8,564 nt of DNA, taken from positions 1 to 8,564 of the forward strand of contig DATJFX010000046.1 in the NCBI GenBank assembly GCA_035495465.1, read 5' to 3'. Source of the DNA: DATJFX01 sp035495465 (GTDB lineage: Bacteria > Patescibacteriota > Doudnabacteria > UBA920 > O2-02-FULL-48-8). Positions 7,058-8,564 of this stretch are shown piece by piece. The notes beneath the pieces were generated by a model. It was not told the origin of the DNA and made no database searches. It saw only the letters and a program-made list of their open reading frames with translations. Both the position numbers and the translations under genes were made by a program. Every line of letters begins with the position of its first letter. The first letter of the stretch is position 1.

Positions 7058-7095
7058 AAATCCCTGCCCGGATGGGCAGGGATTTTTAGTTTTTT
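7058..7095 (+). terminator. Intrinsic terminator after recA
   Basis: AAATCCCTGCCC (7058-7069) pairs with all 12 bases of GGGCAGGGATTT (7074-7085) around a GGAT loop, followed by TTTTT (stem end included), AG, and TTTTTT (7090-7095). The A-rich 5' side and T-rich 3' side would also allow some function on the opposite strand, but no minus-strand gene needs it. Confidence 0.92.
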
Positions 7096-7179
7096 GTGTG
7101 TATAAGTAGCTCTGGAAGCCGGCAAAAAATTAATATTTGTTAAGAAATCTTTAATTTTTATTCTGAAAGCGTCTGAATG

Positions 7180-7208
7180 TTGACAGGAGGTAAAATTTTT
7201 GCTATAAT
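7180..7208 (+). promoter_or_regulatory. Perfect consensus promoter of the ncRNA
   Basis: TTGACA (7180-7185), a 17-nt spacer and TATAAT (7203-7208) match the housekeeping consensus at all 12 positions, and TG at 7200-7201 adds an extended -10. The 60 nt upstream are very AT-rich, as in an UP element. It is the strongest promoter in the window and no ORF follows it. Expected start near 7215. Confidence 0.92.
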
Positions 7209-7227
7209 TGCTTTATCGAATTAAGTA

Positions 7228-7244
7228 GCACCTTGAAAACTGAA
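7228..7244 (+). promoter_or_regulatory. boxA-like antitermination element
   Basis: GCACCTTGAAAACTGAA closely resembles the boxA region (CTTTGAAAACTGAA-like) found in rRNA operon leaders and 16S-23S spacers of Gram-positive bacteria, where Nus factors bind to prevent Rho termination. It lies about 13 nt after the predicted transcription start of the ncRNA. The assignment is by resemblance only. Confidence 0.4.
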
Positions 7245-7355
7245 TATTAAGAGGCAGCGAAGAAAGCCAAGTGCTCAAGATTTCCGCCCCTGGCGGACAG
7301 GGAGCCCTTTGCGTTCTTCACTCCTCGTCATAGGTGTTCTAACCCACCTGATTGA

Positions 7356-7418
7356 AAAACAAAAACAAAAAAAAGTTTGTATAAAAAATAAAACAAATAC
7401 AAAATAAAAAAAAGTTTG
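7356..7418 (+). repeat. A-rich linker with a 13-nt direct repeat
   Basis: About 60 nt composed almost only of A with scattered C and T. It contains AAAAAAAAGTTTG twice (7367-7379 and 7406-7418), 39 nt apart. It separates the two structured parts of the putative ncRNA and has no stable hairpin of its own that I can see. Confidence 0.7.
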
Positions 7419-7661
7419 CCTTTGTTAGGTACGCAAGTACCTCAAGAGCAGTGTTGAACCTCATCTTATAAATTGGTTAGATATATAAGCGTTCCTTTTA
7501 TCGGTTTCTACAATATGAATGTTGGCCTCTGCTTTTGCCTCACGGCTTGAGCGGGGACGAGCTTCAGTAGAAGCTGACCCACAGGGCGGATCTCGTCACA
7601 TAAATTATTTTTTGCGGGCGGTATGATCCGCTCTGTAACCCATAAACCTTCCAAGTTACAG

Positions 7662-7685
7662 AGCCTAAAGAAAGAGGCTTTTTTT
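7662..7685 (+). terminator. Intrinsic terminator of the ncRNA
   Basis: AGCCT (7662-7666) pairs with AGGCT (7675-7679) around an 8-nt purine loop, running into seven T residues (7679-7685). Its first two bases are shared with the preceding CTCTGTAAC/GTTACAGAG hairpin, so the two stems compete slightly or stack. Confidence 0.75.
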
Positions 7686-7698
7686 GTTGCCCAAAATT

Positions 7699-7707
7699 TG
7701 TTATACT
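7699..7707 (+). promoter_or_regulatory. Extended -10 promoter of the dksA-like/lspA pair
   Basis: TG (7699-7700), one base, and TATACT (7702-7707). The -35 position falls in the T tract of the ncRNA terminator and has no good match. The expected start near 7714 gives a leader of about 19 nt with no Shine-Dalgarno motif. Confidence 0.5.
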
Positions 7708-7732
7708 GCGAGTACATTAACTCAAACATTTT

Positions 7733-8086
7733 ATGAATAAAAAATTAATTGATGAAAATAAGGGTAAGCTTTTAGAAGAACAAGCAAGACTACAAAAGAT
7801 TTTAAATAAAGATGATGTTGCTGATTCAGAAATTCCGGGTGGACATAAACCAAAATTTTCTGAGCTTGGATCGGAAGATGGAGAAAACGCATCTGAGGTA
7901 GAAAATTTTGCTAACGATCTTTCCGTCACAGAAGATTTGGTAGATCGGCTCGATCGAGTGGAGAGTGCGCTGAAGAGGATTGAAGATGGAACCTATGGAA
8001 AGTGCATGGTCGGCGGAGAAGAAATCGAAGAAGCGCGCATGCAAGCTGAGCCGACTGCTATGACTTGTGTGGTTCACAGCAAGTAA
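7733..8086 (+). CDS. DksA/TraR-family protein with incomplete zinc-finger ligands
   Basis: A 117-residue protein with DksA/TraR organisation. A coiled-coil-forming N-terminal part contains GGHKPKFSELGSEDGENASEVENF; DksA proteins place acidic residues in such a coil to reach into the RNA polymerase secondary channel. Next comes RLDRVESALKRIEDGTYGKC, the highly typical lead-in to the zinc finger. The finger reads C91-x2-G94-x17-C112-x2-H115. The spacing is exactly that of the family, but the second ligand is Gly (GGC, one base from Cys TGC) and the fourth is His instead of Cys. PTAMTC matches the usual PTA..C segment. Zinc binding may therefore be weakened or lost. The gene is one base from lspA and probably forms an operon with it. 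It likely acts on RNA polymerase, but stress-response roles are only inferred from the family. Confidence 0.85.
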   Translation: MNKKLIDENKGKLLEEQARLQKILNKDDVADSEIPGGHKPKFSELGSEDGENASEVENFANDLSVTEDLVDRLDRVESALKRIEDGTYGKCMVGGEEIEEARMQAEPTAMTCVVHSK

Positions 8087-8087
8087 T

Positions 8088-8510
8088 ATGCCGAAAAAGT
8101 TTTTAATTCCAATTTTAATTTTATTAGATCAAGTCACGAAACTAATTTTTTGGTCTCGTGATTTTTTGTTGGGTCCATTACATATTCATTCCGTACCCAA
8201 TTATGGATTAATTTTTTCCCTGAACTTTGGCCTGCTTACGAACCTATTGGTTATTATCTTAGCTTTAGGATTTTTTATTTATTATTACTGGCTCAATCAT
8301 CTCAATCTCCATTCACTAGGTAAACTTCTTTTCGCGCTTATCTTAGCCGGTGCCTTATCTAATTTCATAGACCGCTTGTATTTAGGTTATGTGAAAGATT
8401 TTTTGGATTTAGGATTAGGTTTTACGTTTAATTTAGCCGACTTAATGGTGTTTAGCGGCTTGATTGGAATATTACTAATGCCTAGTAAAGATAAGGCAGA
8501 CGAATTTTAA
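8088..8510 (+). CDS. lspA: Lipoprotein signal peptidase (signal peptidase II)
   Basis: A 140-residue integral membrane aspartyl protease that removes the signal peptide from diacylglyceryl-modified prolipoproteins. Four hydrophobic segments can be seen. Family motifs appear in order: DQ..K (D14, Q15, K18); N.G..FS (N38-S44); the first catalytic block GALSNFIDR with Asp95; VKDF (103-105 region); and FNLAD with catalytic Asp118. Both catalytic aspartates are present, so it should be active. It is somewhat shorter than the 160 or so residues usual in E. coli-type enzymes. The frame is open to an ATG at 8067 inside the dksA-like gene, but ATG 8088, one base after that gene's stop, gives the normal LspA N-terminus. 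No Shine-Dalgarno precedes it, which suggests coupled translation. Confidence 0.93.
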   Translation: MPKKFLIPILILLDQVTKLIFWSRDFLLGPLHIHSVPNYGLIFSLNFGLLTNLLVIILALGFFIYYYWLNHLNLHSLGKLLFALILAGALSNFIDRLYLGYVKDFLDLGLGFTFNLADLMVFSGLIGILLMPSKDKADEF

Positions 8511-8519
8511 TTTTTAGGC

Positions 8520-8525
8520 TAAAAT
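8520..8525 (+). promoter_or_regulatory. Possible -10 element for the ROK-type gene
   Basis: TAAAAT lies 6 nt before the next start codon, so transcription would begin at or next to the ATG (leaderless). No convincing -35 is seen. Read-through from lspA, only 21 nt upstream, is equally possible. Confidence 0.25.
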
Positions 8526-8531
8526 AAGGGT

Positions 8532-8564
8532 ATGAAATACATATTGGGAATTGATGTCGGAGGT
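8532..8564 (+). CDS. Start of a probable ROK-family sugar kinase (3' partial)
   Basis: Only 11 codons are in the window: MKYILGIDVGG. A short lead, then hydrophobic residues and GIDVGG, is the N-terminal phosphate-1 loop of ROK-family (glucokinase-like) and related actin-fold ATPases. This is suggestive but too short to name an enzyme or substrate. AAGGG ends 1 nt before the ATG, too close for a normal Shine-Dalgarno. It follows lspA by 21 nt on the same strand. Confidence 0.6.
   Translation, partial: MKYILGIDVGG

Larger units (their letters stand above)
7215..7685 (+). ncRNA. Unidentified structured noncoding RNA, about 470 nt
   Basis: A perfect consensus promoter upstream and an intrinsic terminator downstream bound a stretch without a credible ORF. 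The interval is rich in perfect inverted repeats: TCCGCC/GGCGGA (7283-7288, 7292-7297) with a 3-nt loop; AGGTAC/GTACCT (7427-7432, 7437-7442) closed by a GCAA tetraloop of the GNRA type; AGCTTC/GAAGCT (7560-7565, 7570-7575) with an AGTA loop; GACGAG/CTCGTC (7556-7561, 7592-7597); and CTCTGTAAC/GTTACAGAG (7631-7639, 7655-7663). A boxA-like element lies near the 5' end and an A-rich linker (7356-7418) separates two structured halves. I looked for hallmarks of tmRNA, RNase P RNA, SRP RNA, 6S RNA and common riboswitches and found none convincing. The exact ends are inferred. It could instead be several smaller RNAs or a divergent known RNA. Confidence 0.65.

Noticed and set aside
7186..7191. Strong Shine-Dalgarno-like GGAGGT / AGGAGG
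   Set aside because: It lies in the 17-nt spacer between the -35 and -10 boxes, upstream of the predicted transcript start, and no start codon with an ORF follows at a suitable distance.
7215..7685. RNase P RNA, tmRNA, SRP RNA, 6S RNA or T-box in the noncoding stretch
   Set aside because: Weak echoes only: GAAGAAAGCC and TTACAGA recall RNase P core strands, but the conserved GGTAAGGGTGAAA region is missing. There is no tRNA-like CCA end or GGTTCGA T-loop for tmRNA, no SRP GGAAGGAAGCAGCC core, and no T-box GGGTGGNACCGCG.
7508..7729. Minus-strand ORF of 73 codons opposite the ncRNA
   Set aside because: No recognisable protein pattern, and it crosses the ncRNA terminator and the dksA-like promoter. 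The hairpins and + strand signals explain the region better.
8067..8087. Earlier in-frame ATG for lspA
   Set aside because: It lies within the dksA-like zinc-finger codons and adds seven residues not expected before the first membrane helix.
1..8510. Alternative genetic code with TGA as glycine
   Set aside because: No gene contains in-frame TGA. Stops are seven TAA and two TAG, which is compatible with the standard bacterial code.

Overview
The window looks like a chromosomal segment from a candidate-phylum-radiation (Patescibacteria, Parcubacteria-like) bacterium. The evidence is indirect: compact, divergent housekeeping proteins, AT-rich intergenic DNA, very short mRNA leaders with almost no Shine-Dalgarno sequences, and a RhuM/Fic protein wedged among core genes. 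All nine visible stop codons are TAA or TAG, and no TGA interrupts a gene, so there is no sign of the TGA-as-glycine code. I cannot place it more precisely. All protein-coding genes are on the + strand.

Layout. 1-1672: a translation/RNA cluster with the 3' end of infB (IF-2), rbfA, and a DHH/DHHA1 phosphoesterase (NrnA-like) that overlaps rbfA by 17 nt. 1665-3976: ftsK/spoIIIE DNA translocase with its own promoter and a clear intrinsic terminator. 3978-5975: an extended -10 promoter, a palindromic hairpin, a RhuM-Fic fusion-type gene, then 4 nt later a RodZ-like membrane protein. 5956-7095: recA with a promoter inside the rodZ 3' end and a 12-bp-stem terminator. 7096-7732: a 687-nt stretch after recA with no credible protein gene. 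It holds a perfect consensus promoter, a boxA-like element, many perfect hairpins, an A-rich linker and an intrinsic terminator, so I annotate an unidentified structured ncRNA of about 470 nt. 7699-8510: a DksA/TraR-like small protein and lspA (signal peptidase II), one nucleotide apart. 8532-8564: the first 11 codons of a probable ROK-family sugar kinase.

How it works together. infB-rbfA-DHH serves initiation, 30S maturation and nucleotide/RNA turnover. FtsK, RodZ-like and RecA cover chromosome segregation, envelope shape and recombination. DksA-like and LspA cover transcription modulation and lipoprotein processing.

The two most interesting signals are (a) a pair of 35-nt palindromic repeats, one forming the 5' leader of the Fic gene and one embedded in frame in the same gene, whose arms differ by compensatory changes, and (b) the strongly promoted structured ncRNA downstream of recA. 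Two proteins have lost an expected metal ligand: motif II Asp to Gly in the DHH protein, and one Cys to Gly in the DksA-like zinc finger.
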